NCBI GenBank assembly: GCA_964583765.1
Contig: CAZOWW010000017.1
Coordinates: forward strand, 1 to 59,442
DNA from: CAZOWW01 sp964583765
GTDB lineage: Bacteria; Actinomycetota; Actinomycetes; Actinomycetales; Kineosporiaceae
DNA length: 59,442 bases
Direction of reading: 5' to 3'
Positions 1 through 8,138 of this stretch are shown piece by piece. Below the pieces are notes generated by a model. It was not told the DNA's origin. It did no database searches and worked only from the letters and a program-made list of their open reading frames with translations. How positions within the stretch are numbered: position 1 is the first letter of the stretch; every line of letters begins with the position of its first letter. A program made the position numbers and the translations under genes.

Positions 1-117
1 CTAGACAAGATCAACTCGAAAGATCTTCTTTACACCACTTCCAGGGACTTGACCCCTGACTATCGGTACGGACGCAAGACCGCACTCCGTCATGATCGTT
101 ACGTTGGTCGACGTCAT
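1..117 (-). CDS. possible 38-residue peptide, unknown
   Basis: A short reading frame starts with ATG at 117 and ends with TAG at the very edge of the window (3..1). A GAGGTG stretch sits about 6 bases before the ATG and would serve as a ribosome binding site. The peptide begins MTSTNVTIMTEC and ends KKIFRVDLV. It has one cysteine and no obvious membrane segment. The frame is open further upstream to 357, but that part has no good start site. It lies upstream of, and divergent from, the HAD phosphatase. I recognise no family. It could be a small regulatory or precursor peptide, or chance. Confidence 0.3.
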   Translation of the reverse strand: MTSTNVTIMTECGLASVPIVRGQVPGSGVKKIFRVDLV

Positions 118-877
118 CTCTGCACCTCGCGTGCTCACCGGCCCAGGTAGCGTGCTCAGGCTGGGTACCTGCTGGATGAGGAGTCGTTGGTGGAAGGCAG
201 GACCGGGGCCGGAGCCCAGGTGGGGTGGGGGGATCCACAGGGGTCCCGGGCGCATCGGCCCCGGTCCTGCCGGTTTGTGGGTTACAGCCGGACGGTGCGT
301 ACTGGGCGCGCTTGGCCTGCCCTGGTCCGTGCCGTTGGGGTGGGCGAGGCGCATCACCGCGTCGGAGGGGAAGTGCCGCTGTCTGGAAACGGTCGCCTGG
401 TGATCAACCAGCGTCGCTGACTCAACTGCTCGGGATGTGGCTCACAGCGCCGACCCGATCGGATACGCGGCGCCGGAGGAACGCTTCGGCAGGGCCTCCG
501 GACTGCGGCTCATGGCAGGACGGGCATGCACGCCTGGTTCCTGCGCTGTCCCGCCGAGACCGCATCCGTCGCCTGCGCCTATCGAATGGAGCATCACGTC
601 ATCGAGGATGGCAATGCGCGCGTTGGGCGTGAACCCGGTGGATGCGGACAGGGGTGGCCGTCCGCATCCCCGCTGACCAGCGACACAGGCCTGCCGTCCG
701 GTGTCCGGGTACTGTCCGGGTGGTCACGGCTGTCGTTACCCGTACCAGATCTGATCGCCGTGAAGGTGATGGACCAGGTGTCCGCGATCATGGGTTCGCT
801 CTGGAGGTCTTGGTGTTGGCTTGCGGCCACGACGTCGCGTTCGCCATGAAGGTGCCTTGGGCGTTCGGGGTGGACGC
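118..877. other. region without a convincing gene
   Basis: Overlapping frames on both strands are open only because of the high GC content, and none shows clean third-position bias with a ribosome binding site. The one recognisable signal is the palindrome at 640-669. A 79-codon frame (642-881) ends by overlapping the HAD start as GTGA, but its product resembles nothing I know. Confidence 0.5.
640..669. promoter_or_regulatory. 10-bp palindrome of the GCGGAC type
   Basis: GGATGCGGAC (640-649) and its exact complement GTCCGCATCC (660-669) are separated by 10 bases. The arms match those of the palindromes at 5949-5993 and 9507-9527, although the spacer is longer here. It lies about 210 bp before the HAD gene at 878 and could be an operator for one of the XRE regulators encoded nearby. 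Confidence 0.45.
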
Positions 878-1519
878 GTGATCCGGTCGGTGGTCTTCGA
901 CATCGGGGAGACATTGCTGGACGACACGCGGGAGTGGGCTCGTTGGGCGCAGTGGCTCGGCGTGCCCGCGCACACGTTCTCCGCGTTGATGGGCGCCGTC
1001 GTGTGCAGGGGTGGCCAGCTCGTGGAAACCTTCGCCCTGCTACGTCCCGGGTTCGACCTGGCCTACGAGCGCGGGCTTCGGGAAGCGGCCGGAGTCGGGG
1101 AGCTAATCGAGGAACGGGACCTGTACCCGGATGTGCGCGCAAGCCTGGGCGCCTTGCGTGCGGCAGGGTTGTGGGTCGGGGTAGCGGGCAATCAGACGGC
1201 GCGTGCGGGAGCGCTGGTGCGCGAGCTGGACCTACCGGTCGATGCGGTGGCCACTTCCGGGGAGTGGGGGGTGTCCAAGCCCGATTCGCAATTCTTCGCG
1301 CGCGTTGTGGACTGGGCGCCGGGCCGCCCGGAGGAGATCCTCTACGTAGGGGATCACCGAGACCATGACATCGTTCCGGCGAGCGCCGTGGGCCTACGGG
1401 CTGCGTTGATCCGTCGGGGCCCGTGGGGGCACCTGTGGGCTGACGATCCGCTGGTGACAGGCCACGCGGAGTGGGTTATCGACTCTCTGGAGGAGCTTCC
1501 AGCTCTCCTGCACGGGTGA
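878..1519 (+). CDS. HAD-family hydrolase
   Basis: A 213-residue haloacid-dehalogenase-type hydrolase, probably a small-molecule phosphatase. Motif I is VVFDIGETLLDD at residues 5-16, where the usual DxDGT is replaced by DxGET, a variant found in part of the family. Motif II is weak (VAGNQ), motif III carries the lysine in GVSKPD, and motif IV is YVGDHRDHD with the acidic metal ligands. The helical cap lies between motifs I and II. I chose the GTG at 878 because motif I follows at once and GGGGTGG precedes it; the longer ATG start at 821 would add an arginine-rich tail. The gene faces away from the minus-strand Nudix/XRE/MurB operon, and its 3' end is 27 bp from that operon's end. The substrate is unknown. 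Confidence 0.85.
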   Translation: MIRSVVFDIGETLLDDTREWARWAQWLGVPAHTFSALMGAVVCRGGQLVETFALLRPGFDLAYERGLREAAGVGELIEERDLYPDVRASLGALRAAGLWVGVAGNQTARAGALVRELDLPVDAVATSGEWGVSKPDSQFFARVVDWAPGRPEEILYVGDHRDHDIVPASAVGLRAALIRRGPWGHLWADDPLVTGHAEWVIDSLEELPALLHG

Positions 1520-1546
1520 TCCGCGAGATGGGCGCTGCGGGCAGAC

Positions 1547-2038
1547 TCACGGGCGGCGTGCTGGATGGATACCGTCAGTGGTGCCGTTCTCGGCGTAGAT
1601 CGGCACACCGGTTGTCACCGCTGTCACCGCGAGGTGGAGACGGCGTGCCAGGCGGTCGGGGGTCAGCGAAGCGAGGGCTTCGGGCGGCCAGAAGCGGGCC
1701 TCGGCGATCTCCACGCCATCCGGGACCGGCTGGGGATCTTCCTTCGTGAGGGTGCCGCCGTCGAAGACGAACAAGAGCTTGTCCCCTTCGGCGGGGTGGG
1801 GCGCCCAGTCGGCCACGAGCAGGGCGCCGGCCGACAGATCCAGTCCCAGTTCCTCGTGTGCTTCACGGGTGCAGGCTTCGGTGGGGGTTTCGCCGGGCTC
1901 CACATACCCTCCGGGGATGTCCCACCCGTCCTTGTAGGTGGGCCTGACCATCAGGACATGGTCGTGGCCATCGCGGATGAGCAGGCCGGCGGCGACTCGC
2001 GGTTGGGCCATGGGTGGGGTGGGGTCGGGCACGGTCAA
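1547..2038 (-). CDS. Nudix hydrolase
   Basis: A 163-residue Nudix pyrophosphohydrolase, expected to cleave a nucleoside diphosphate linked to another group. The Nudix box is complete: GGYVEPGETPTEACTREAHE followed by ELGLDL (about residues 43-68), with the REAHEE metal-binding glutamates intact. The preceding strand GLLIRDGHDHVLMV is the usual first part of the fold. The start is TTG at 2038 (TTGA overlap with the stop of the XRE gene), supported by AGGGAG seven bases upstream; ATG at 2011 lacks such a site. It is the last gene of the XRE-MurB-XRE-Nudix operon, so its substrate may be the product or signal of that pathway (inference). Confidence 0.88.
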   Translation of the reverse strand: MTVPDPTPPMAQPRVAAGLLIRDGHDHVLMVRPTYKDGWDIPGGYVEPGETPTEACTREAHEELGLDLSAGALLVADWAPHPAEGDKLLFVFDGGTLTKEDPQPVPDGVEIAEARFWPPEALASLTPDRLARRLHLAVTAVTTGVPIYAENGTTDGIHPARRP

Positions 2039-3336
2039 CGGTGGGCTCCCTGCAGTCGGTCCAGGCGGCGGGCCAGGTCAGAGGCGGCGTCGCGTGCGGG
2101 TCCTGGCCGCCGGGCCCAGGCACCCAAAAGCTCATGAGTCAAGTAGTGGTGACGCACGTGGGCGGGTGCCAAGCGCGCGGCGGTGTGCACGAGGTGCACT
2201 CCGTCGAGGTCGTTGCCGATCAAGGTGAGTACGCGTGCTTGTTCCAGGGTGTGGCGGACCCGTCGTTCGATGGGCAATGGACTCGTGTCGATCTGATGCA
2301 CATAGGCGGTGGCCGCATCTAGATCGTCGAGCTCGACCGCCACGGATAGCTCGTGGACGGCGAGGTTGGTCGGTCCGAACGCTGTCCAGGCATGGTTCGC
2401 ATCGTGGCCGAGACGTTCGGCGAGACCCTGAGCCCAACGCAGGGAGGTCCACGCCTGGGGTGCGTCGCCTCCGCGGGCCGCGGCCATGGCCCCGACCAGG
2501 TGAAGGCTGCCCAGCAGGCAGCATCCGACCGGATCGCCGTCCAGGACTGGCGAGAAGCGGTCGACCGTGCGCGAGACCAGATCGGCGGCTGCGACATGGT
2601 TGCCGCCGGCCAGCTGAACGTGCGCGAGGCCGCGCAGCAGGGACGCAAGCACCTGGGGATCTTCGGACCCCTGGGCCGCCAGGAGTCCTCGATCAGCACA
2701 GACCCACGCGAGATCACGGCCACCGAGTTTCGTGGCTATCGCGGCGGCCAGGTGATAGGTCCAGGCCAGGATCCGGGCGGCCTCGCGGTGCCCCGCGGGA
2801 GCATCAGCCAGGCGCAGATCAGTGTGGGCCTGGATCAGCACGGCCGGGACTTTGCTTGCGACCTCGTCGAACCGTGATGCTTGATACTCCCTCCACAGTG
2901 CGGCGACGTCCTCAAGCGAAAGCATCTGCCCGGCCATGGTCGGTGCGCGCCCGGCGGGTTCAGCACTGTCCAACGGGAACGGGCCACCCAGCACGACCGC
3001 TCTCAACCCTGCCAGGGCCGCCACACCTGCGGGACGACAGCCGGCCGCCACCGCGTCTCCGGTAGCACGGGTCCGCGAGCCATGATCCCCACACGCCTGA
3101 CCGGCCCGGGACACCTCACCTCGGGCCCCCAGCGCCTTGTCCAGCGCCTCGACCAGGTCAGGGAGCGCTCGCCGCTGCGCCTTCTCTATCTTCCCGAGGA
3201 GGTCGCCGCTGACGTGAACCACCTGCCCGAGCTGGGCCAAGGACAATGCCCGACGAGTGCGCCAGGCCCGCACGGTGGCGCCGAAGAACGCCTGCGGAGA
3301 TGACTGGGGATCCAGCGGTCGTGGCTGCTGGGCCAT
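2035..3336 (-). CDS. XRE-family regulator with helical-repeat C-terminus (copy 1)
   Basis: A 433-residue regulator. Residues 15-70 form a lambda-repressor-type helix-turn-helix with the recognition segment LSLAQLGQVVHVSGDLLGKI. The rest is alanine- and leucine-rich and looks like TPR-type helical hairpins, as in actinobacterial XRE regulators that sense a ligand or partner through that part. The first 70 residues are closely related to the regulator at 4506-5849 (both carry LGKIEKAQRRALPDLV), so the two arose by duplication. The ATG overlaps the TGA of the MurB-like gene, so translation is coupled. It presumably binds the GCGGACA-N7-TGTCCGC palindromes nearby, or shares them with its paralog (inference). 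Confidence 0.82.
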   Translation of the reverse strand: MAQQPRPLDPQSSPQAFFGATVRAWRTRRALSLAQLGQVVHVSGDLLGKIEKAQRRALPDLVEALDKALGARGEVSRAGQACGDHGSRTRATGDAVAAGCRPAGVAALAGLRAVVLGGPFPLDSAEPAGRAPTMAGQMLSLEDVAALWREYQASRFDEVASKVPAVLIQAHTDLRLADAPAGHREAARILAWTYHLAAAIATKLGGRDLAWVCADRGLLAAQGSEDPQVLASLLRGLAHVQLAGGNHVAAADLVSRTVDRFSPVLDGDPVGCCLLGSLHLVGAMAAARGGDAPQAWTSLRWAQGLAERLGHDANHAWTAFGPTNLAVHELSVAVELDDLDAATAYVHQIDTSPLPIERRVRHTLEQARVLTLIGNDLDGVHLVHTAARLAPAHVRHHYLTHELLGAWARRPGPARDAASDLARRLDRLQGAHR

Positions 3337-4493
3337 CAGCTGCTCCGCGGCGCTGCGGGGGGGCGAGCCGCTGATCCTGCGCGGTCGGTGAGCATCTGAT
3401 AGTCGGGTAGGTCACCGATCGGGTCGGGTTCAGGCGTCAGCCACACCCCGGTCGCCTGCGCGACCTGTTCCTGGACCTGGGCGGTCGCTGCGATGAACGC
3501 AGCCGTGGTCGCACCGTCCTCCGCGACGAGGGTGAAGTGCCGGGGCGACACCCGAACACCCGGGATGAGGTGTTGGCCCAGGCGAAGGCCAGCCTCACGC
3601 ATCAGCCAGCTGGCGCTGACTCGGATCGACCCATCGGGAAAATCGTGTACTGGAGCGCCCCGGCCGCGCAGGACGCCGGCATGAGTCCGGTCCACTGTCG
3701 GGCTGAGGAACACGCTTCCCACCGTCCGCAGTGCCAGGGGGCCGGCACCTGACCACAACATCCCTTTCTCGGCGCGGACGCTGCGGACTGCCGCCATGAC
3801 CTCGCCGATCGGGTGGCGTGTTCCCAGCCGAGCGTCCAGGACCTCCGCGACCTGCCGGTAGGTAAGGGGCTGGCTGAGCGAGTCGCGGATCAGCCGGAAT
3901 GTCACGTCCAGGATCAGCCATCGACGGGAGCGCTTGAATCGGCTCGTGCGATGCCCCAGGCGGCACTCGCGCGCGTCCATGCGCACAACCCGGCGGGATT
4001 CCCAGTCCCAGGCCCTCGCGCTGACAAGGACATCGGCAGTCTCCTGTCCGTAGGCCCCCACGTTCTGCACCGGCATTGCCCCGACCGTGCCCGGAATGCC
4101 GGTCATCAACTCCATCCCCGCCAGTCCCTCGCCGGTCAGCTCCTCCAGCAAGTCCCCCCAGGGATGGCCCGCCTCGGCCGTGACCAGCACCTGGCCCTCG
4201 CCGTTCCCGGGGCGATAGGTCACACCTCGGGAACGGACAAGGACTACGGGATCGGTGACTCCGGCGTCGGCAACCAGCACGTTGCTGCCGCCGCCCAACA
4301 CCACCGGGTGCGCAGGACAACCCGCGGCCCCAATGTGCACGATGTCGTCCAAGTCGCCGATCTGTGTCGGGTCCTTCAGCTCGAACACCGTCGAGGCCGG
4401 ACCGCCCAGCTGGAGTGTGGTCCACGGCGCCATCACCTCGTTCTGACGCACGAGCGGTCCCGGGCCGGCCTCGGGGCGGTGATCTGCGCTCAT
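3336..4493 (-). CDS. murB: UDP-N-acetylmuramate dehydrogenase-like (MurB) flavoprotein
   Basis: A 385-residue FAD enzyme of the MurB family, which reduces UDP-GlcNAc-enolpyruvate with NADPH in peptidoglycan precursor synthesis. Visible are the TTLQLGGPA entry of the FAD-binding domain, the VVLGGGSNVLVAD loop, the GIPGTVGAMPVQNVGAYGQE block, a YR arginine motif in the middle, and GSVFLSP, which contains the catalytic serine. The length and domain order fit the family. It sits between two paralogous XRE regulators, 12 bp after the upstream one, not in a cell-wall cluster. It is therefore likely a paralog with a specialised role rather than the housekeeping gene. AAGGG precedes the ATG. Confidence 0.85.
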   Translation of the reverse strand: MSADHRPEAGPGPLVRQNEVMAPWTTLQLGGPASTVFELKDPTQIGDLDDIVHIGAAGCPAHPVVLGGGSNVLVADAGVTDPVVLVRSRGVTYRPGNGEGQVLVTAEAGHPWGDLLEELTGEGLAGMELMTGIPGTVGAMPVQNVGAYGQETADVLVSARAWDWESRRVVRMDARECRLGHRTSRFKRSRRWLILDVTFRLIRDSLSQPLTYRQVAEVLDARLGTRHPIGEVMAAVRSVRAEKGMLWSGAGPLALRTVGSVFLSPTVDRTHAGVLRGRGAPVHDFPDGSIRVSASWLMREAGLRLGQHLIPGVRVSPRHFTLVAEDGATTAAFIAATAQVQEQVAQATGVWLTPEPDPIGDLPDYQMLTDRAGSAARPPAAPRSS

Positions 4494-4505
4494 CCGGCTC
4501 GCCCT

Positions 4506-5849
4506 TCACGCCGCCAGCAGGCAGCGAATCCGATCCGCCGCCGTTCTGGCGGGAACGCAGGACGTGCGTTCCAGACGGGACCCCAACGATGACAGCCGCT
4601 GCCGCAGGCGATGGGAGGGACTCGACGCGGCGAGGTCCACTGCAGCATCGACATGCGTCGCTGCGGCGGAGATCTCCCCATCGAGCAGGTACGCCTCGGC
4701 CAGAGACGTCAGGTGCAGGGCCCGGTTGCGGGGCTGGGCGTCGGCGAACAGACGCAAGCCGGTGGTCAGCCCCGCGATCGCCGCCTGCGGGCGGCCCAGC
4801 TCCAACAGGGCCCGGCCCGCGTCGGCAGCCAGGACCGCCGAGCTGACCCAGTACACCCAGCCAGGATCCTCATCCGTGCCCCCTTCCATGAATGACTGGG
4901 CATCGTCCAGACATCTGCGGCACTCACGCTCCTGACCGAGTTGGGCGCGGGCTCGAGCCTGGCGAGTAGCCAGCAGTGCCTGGAACGCGCCTCCTGGCAG
5001 CCCTCGGGCAGCCCCACAGGCCAGAACAGCAAGGTCGAGAGCATGACGAGGATGTCCCTGCCACAGGGCCTGGTAGCTCAGGCACGAGACGATGGTCGCG
5101 CCGAGGCGGACATCGCCGGCGACGACGGCGGCGTCCAGGCCGACCAGCCACAACGTCTGGGCCTGCTCGTGCGCACCCGCGTCGCAAGCGAGCCAGCCAC
5201 CCAGTTGGGACAGCTGCGCCACGCACCCGTTCAGGGACACCTCACGCGGATCATTGGAGTGCCGGAGATGTTCGTCCACCATGCGCTGAACCCACTGCAG
5301 GTCGTTGATGGCCCAGTCGAGAACGTCCATACCGCCGACGTCGTCCAGGTGGCGGAGTTGTTGAATCCGTTCCTGAACCATCTGCACCGGCAGGTTCGTG
5401 CTCGAGACCGGCGGGGTCACCTTCGAGGAGGACTCGCCCATTGAGCGCAGGGAATGTGCGGCGGCAAAGCCCCAGTTCCTTGCTGCCGCCCACACGTCAG
5501 CGGGAGCCAAGGACCTCGAACGAGCACGCTGCCCCGCCTGCGCCAACGGCCGCCCTCGGGTGACCTCGGCGTCGGTCGGCCGGGACGCTCCAACGTGGCC
5601 ATCCAGGCGCTCCGCGGCGGACAGGAGATCCCCGTTGGCGGAAAGGACCATGTCAAGGGAGGCAACGAGATCTGGGAGCGCTCGCCGCTGCGCCTTCTCG
5701 ATCTTGCCGAGGAGGTCGCCGCTGACGTGAACAAGCTGTCCGAGCTGGGCCAGGGACAGTCCTCGGCGAGCACGCCAAGATCGCAGTACGGCCCCGAAGT
5801 GGGATTGCGGGGACGCCAACGGGTCCAGTTCCCGTGGGTGCTGTCCCAT
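4506..5849 (-). CDS. XRE-family regulator with helical-repeat C-terminus (copy 2)
   Basis: A 447-residue paralog of the regulator at 2035-3336. The helix-turn-helix occupies about residues 15-70 (LSLAQLGQLVHVSGDLLGKI). The C-terminal 300 residues are helical and TPR-like, ending in a leucine/alanine-rich stretch. The ATG at 5849 is chosen by alignment with the paralog and by a strong GGGAGGGGGG upstream; a longer frame to 5987 has no such support. It is the first gene of the operon running into MurB, XRE copy 1 and Nudix. A perfect 19-bp inverted repeat lies 100-144 bp upstream, well placed as an autoregulatory operator (inference). Confidence 0.83.
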   Translation of the reverse strand: MGQHPRELDPLASPQSHFGAVLRSWRARRGLSLAQLGQLVHVSGDLLGKIEKAQRRALPDLVASLDMVLSANGDLLSAAERLDGHVGASRPTDAEVTRGRPLAQAGQRARSRSLAPADVWAAARNWGFAAAHSLRSMGESSSKVTPPVSSTNLPVQMVQERIQQLRHLDDVGGMDVLDWAINDLQWVQRMVDEHLRHSNDPREVSLNGCVAQLSQLGGWLACDAGAHEQAQTLWLVGLDAAVVAGDVRLGATIVSCLSYQALWQGHPRHALDLAVLACGAARGLPGGAFQALLATRQARARAQLGQERECRRCLDDAQSFMEGGTDEDPGWVYWVSSAVLAADAGRALLELGRPQAAIAGLTTGLRLFADAQPRNRALHLTSLAEAYLLDGEISAAATHVDAAVDLAASSPSHRLRQRLSSLGSRLERTSCVPARTAADRIRCLLAA

Positions 5850-5948
5850 TGCCCACCCCCCTCCCGCCCGACTGATGGCGCCCGAACCCACCAGACCATG
5901 ACGATACCGGCGAGAACATCTGATGCCCGGGCACCGAACGCTCCACGT

Positions 5949-5993
5949 GGGCTCGTGCATGCGGACAGTGCAGGTGTCCGCATGCACGAGCCC
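5949..5993. promoter_or_regulatory. perfect 19-bp inverted repeat, probable operator
   Basis: GGGCTCGTGCATGCGGACA (5949-5967) is followed after 7 bases by its exact reverse complement (5975-5993). The core GCGGACA-N7-TGTCCGC recurs at 9507-9527, and a similar palindrome lies at 640-669. It stands between the methyltransferase stop and the XRE copy 2 start. There is no T-tract on either strand, so an operator is more likely than a terminator, though the hairpin could also end transcription of the upstream operon. Confidence 0.7.
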
Positions 5994-6117
5994 GACGCTC
6001 AGGTCACGGGCTGGCTGTTCGGCCCCACCTCGCCATGACTGCCAGCGGGGGAACGTCGGCGCTCAGGCGTTCACCCCACAAGCACGGTCTCCGGGAACGT
6101 GGTCGGTTGGGAAGCCG

Positions 6118-6915
6118 TTACCAGGCACGTCCACGGCGCGGCGGGCGGGGCGTGGGTCTTGTGGTCCGCACGACCTGGCGTCGGTGTTCACGGTGAAGAG
6201 GTTCCCCGTCTTCCCCCTGGAAACGAGTGTCCGTGTAGCCCGCCTCGTCCAGCCAGGTTCGGAGTTCCGGCGGGCAGAACAGGCGGCTGGCAAACGTCGC
6301 AGTTCCGGTGAGATGACCGGCTCGCAGGTAGGTGCGCCGGTTCTCGGTCCGCCCGGTCAGAAGATCGAATCGATTCTCGTCGATGAAGAAGTCCTCTCCT
6401 CTGCGGGTCATGAGGGTGTCCTGCCAGTGACGCAATACCCAGTCCCGGTTGTGCTGGTCCAGCAGCAGGACTCCGCCAGGCCGGAGACGATCACGGATCC
6501 GACGCAGGAGATCGCGGTTCACCAGGTCGTCGAAGTACCCGAAGGTGTTCGACCACAGCAGGACCGCATCCCACCCGCCCCTGGCATCACGCGGCGGGTC
6601 CGGCAGGTGCCCACGCATGTCTGCGACCTCGAAGGTCGCCGGCAGTTCTGCGTCGCGGGCCCGGCTGACCGCGGCGCGGATGTAGGCGGGATTGGTGTCG
6701 GTGCCGTGCACCTGATGGCCGCGACGGGCCAGTTCCAAGCTGATCCGGCCTGTGCCGCAGCCCAGGTCCAGGATCCTCAGCTCCGGGGTGTCTTGCGACA
6801 GCAGAGAACAGATCAGTCTCGTCTCGGCTGTTGTCCGCTCGGGCGGGAGCTGAACCTCGACGAAGTAGGTGTAGTCGTCGGTGAAGAAGGCCTCGGTGTC
6901 GAAGCCGGCTGTCAC
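6118..6915 (-). CDS. class I SAM-dependent methyltransferase
   Basis: A 265-residue methyltransferase. SAM-binding motif I is LDLGCGTGRISLEL (about residues 48-61), the acidic end of strand 2 is in GTDTNPAYI, and motif IV-like WDAVLLWSNTFGYF follows. LRPGGVLLLDQHNRDW resembles the strand-5 region of small-molecule methyltransferases. The substrate is not evident. The GTG start is preceded by GAGAGG at good spacing and comes 9 bp after the HisRS stop, so it is the third gene of the HisZ-like/HisRS operon. The C-terminus is arginine- and proline-rich and poorly conserved in character. Confidence 0.85.
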   Translation of the reverse strand: MTAGFDTEAFFTDDYTYFVEVQLPPERTTAETRLICSLLSQDTPELRILDLGCGTGRISLELARRGHQVHGTDTNPAYIRAAVSRARDAELPATFEVADMRGHLPDPPRDARGGWDAVLLWSNTFGYFDDLVNRDLLRRIRDRLRPGGVLLLDQHNRDWVLRHWQDTLMTRRGEDFFIDENRFDLLTGRTENRRTYLRAGHLTGTATFASRLFCPPELRTWLDEAGYTDTRFQGEDGEPLHREHRRQVVRTTRPTPRPPRRGRAW

Positions 6916-6924
6916 GGTGACCTC

Positions 6925-8136
6925 TCAGGTGATGGTGCGAATGGCGCTCTCGTCGGCGCCGCTCGTGGTGACGTCCACGACGACGAACTCGTTGAGGCCC
7001 TCCTGCCGCAGGACCTCCAACTGGCGGGCAAGTCGCTTGGCGGCGCGGACCAGGCGGACCTCCCGACCGGTGGCGATGTAGGCGTCCTGCAGGAGCAGGA
7101 GTTGCGCGGGCGGGATGTCCGCAGAGTGGATGAGGGCCGTGCGAGAGCGTTCGCGGGGCTGTTGGGCCTGGATGAGATCCACGATCCGTTCGAAGCCGAT
7201 GGAGAACCCGCAGGCGGGTACGTCCTGATCGGCGAATCGGCCGATCATCCCGTCGTAACGGCCGCCTCCTGCGATGGAACTGCTGCTGCCGGGGTGCTCG
7301 ATCTCGAAGATGGGCCCGGTGTAGTAGCCCATGCCCCGAACCAGAGTCGCGTCCAGGCGCACGCTGCCGGGACCGGCCACCGCGGTCACCGCATCAGCGA
7401 TCGCAGTGATGTCCTCCACCGGGCCGTCGGGCACGATCCCGGGCTCCTTCAGGCGCTCCAGGAGCGCCTCGACGGTCGTGCGCGAGTGCCCCGCGGCGTC
7501 TAGTTCCCGCTCCACCCCGTCCAGCCCGATCTTGTCGAGCTTGTCGACCGTGATGAGCACCCGTGGGTGGGTGTCGACGGGGAACCCGCAGGCACCCAGC
7601 ATCGCGACCAGCGCCCGGCGGTCGTTCAGGCGCACGGTGCATCCCCGCAGACCCAGCGCGTTCAGGGTGCGCAGAGTTGCCGTGATGAGTTCCATCTCCG
7701 CTAGCACGCTCGACTCGCCGATCACGTCCAGGTCGCACTGGGTGAACTGCCGGAACCGGCCCTTCTGGGGACGTTCGGCGCGCCAGACGGATCCGATCTG
7801 GATGCTGCGGAAGACCGCGGGGAGCTTGGCCCTGTTGGTGGCGTAGAACCGGGCCAGGGGAACTGTGAGGTCGAACCGCAGTCCCAGGTCCGCGAGCTCG
7901 GACAGGTCGGTCACGTCCTCCAGATTGCGGCGCAGAATCCTGAAGATCAGCTTCTCGTTCTCGCCGCCGTCGCTGGAGGTCAGCCGGGACAGGTCCTCCA
8001 CGACCGGGGTCTCGATCTCCTGGTACCCGTACTGCGCGTACTGTTCGCGGATCATGGCCAAGGTGCGCTCACGCATCTGCTTGGCCTGCGGGAGGAAGTC
8101 CCTCATGCCGCGGGGCGGGTTCACCACGGAGCTCAT
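6925..8136 (-). CDS. hisS: histidyl-tRNA synthetase paralog
   Basis: A 403-residue class II synthetase of the HisRS type, which joins histidine to tRNA-His. It has GMRDFLP at the N-terminus, motif 2 (VWRAERPQKGRFRQF followed by TQCD), the histidine-specific segment RGMGYYTGPIFEI, and motif 3 (GFSIGFERI). A shortened anticodon-binding domain remains at the C-terminus (GREVRLVRAAKRLARQLEVL). All catalytic segments look intact. The ATG at 8136 has GAGGACG upstream and lies 2 bases beyond the stop of the HisZ-like gene. A HisRS inside a regulated accessory operon with a methyltransferase suggests a second, specialised or resistant enzyme, but I cannot exclude that it is the only HisRS of the cell. 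Confidence 0.85.
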   Translation of the reverse strand: MSSVVNPPRGMRDFLPQAKQMRERTLAMIREQYAQYGYQEIETPVVEDLSRLTSSDGGENEKLIFRILRRNLEDVTDLSELADLGLRFDLTVPLARFYATNRAKLPAVFRSIQIGSVWRAERPQKGRFRQFTQCDLDVIGESSVLAEMELITATLRTLNALGLRGCTVRLNDRRALVAMLGACGFPVDTHPRVLITVDKLDKIGLDGVERELDAAGHSRTTVEALLERLKEPGIVPDGPVEDITAIADAVTAVAGPGSVRLDATLVRGMGYYTGPIFEIEHPGSSSSIAGGGRYDGMIGRFADQDVPACGFSIGFERIVDLIQAQQPRERSRTALIHSADIPPAQLLLLQDAYIATGREVRLVRAAKRLARQLEVLRQEGLNEFVVVDVTTSGADESAIRTIT

Positions 8137-8138
8137 CG

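Noticed and set aside
642..881. 79-codon plus-strand frame ending as a GTGA overlap with the HAD gene
   Set aside because: Overlap pattern is suggestive, but the product is basic and featureless, codon bias is mixed and no ribosome binding site is present.
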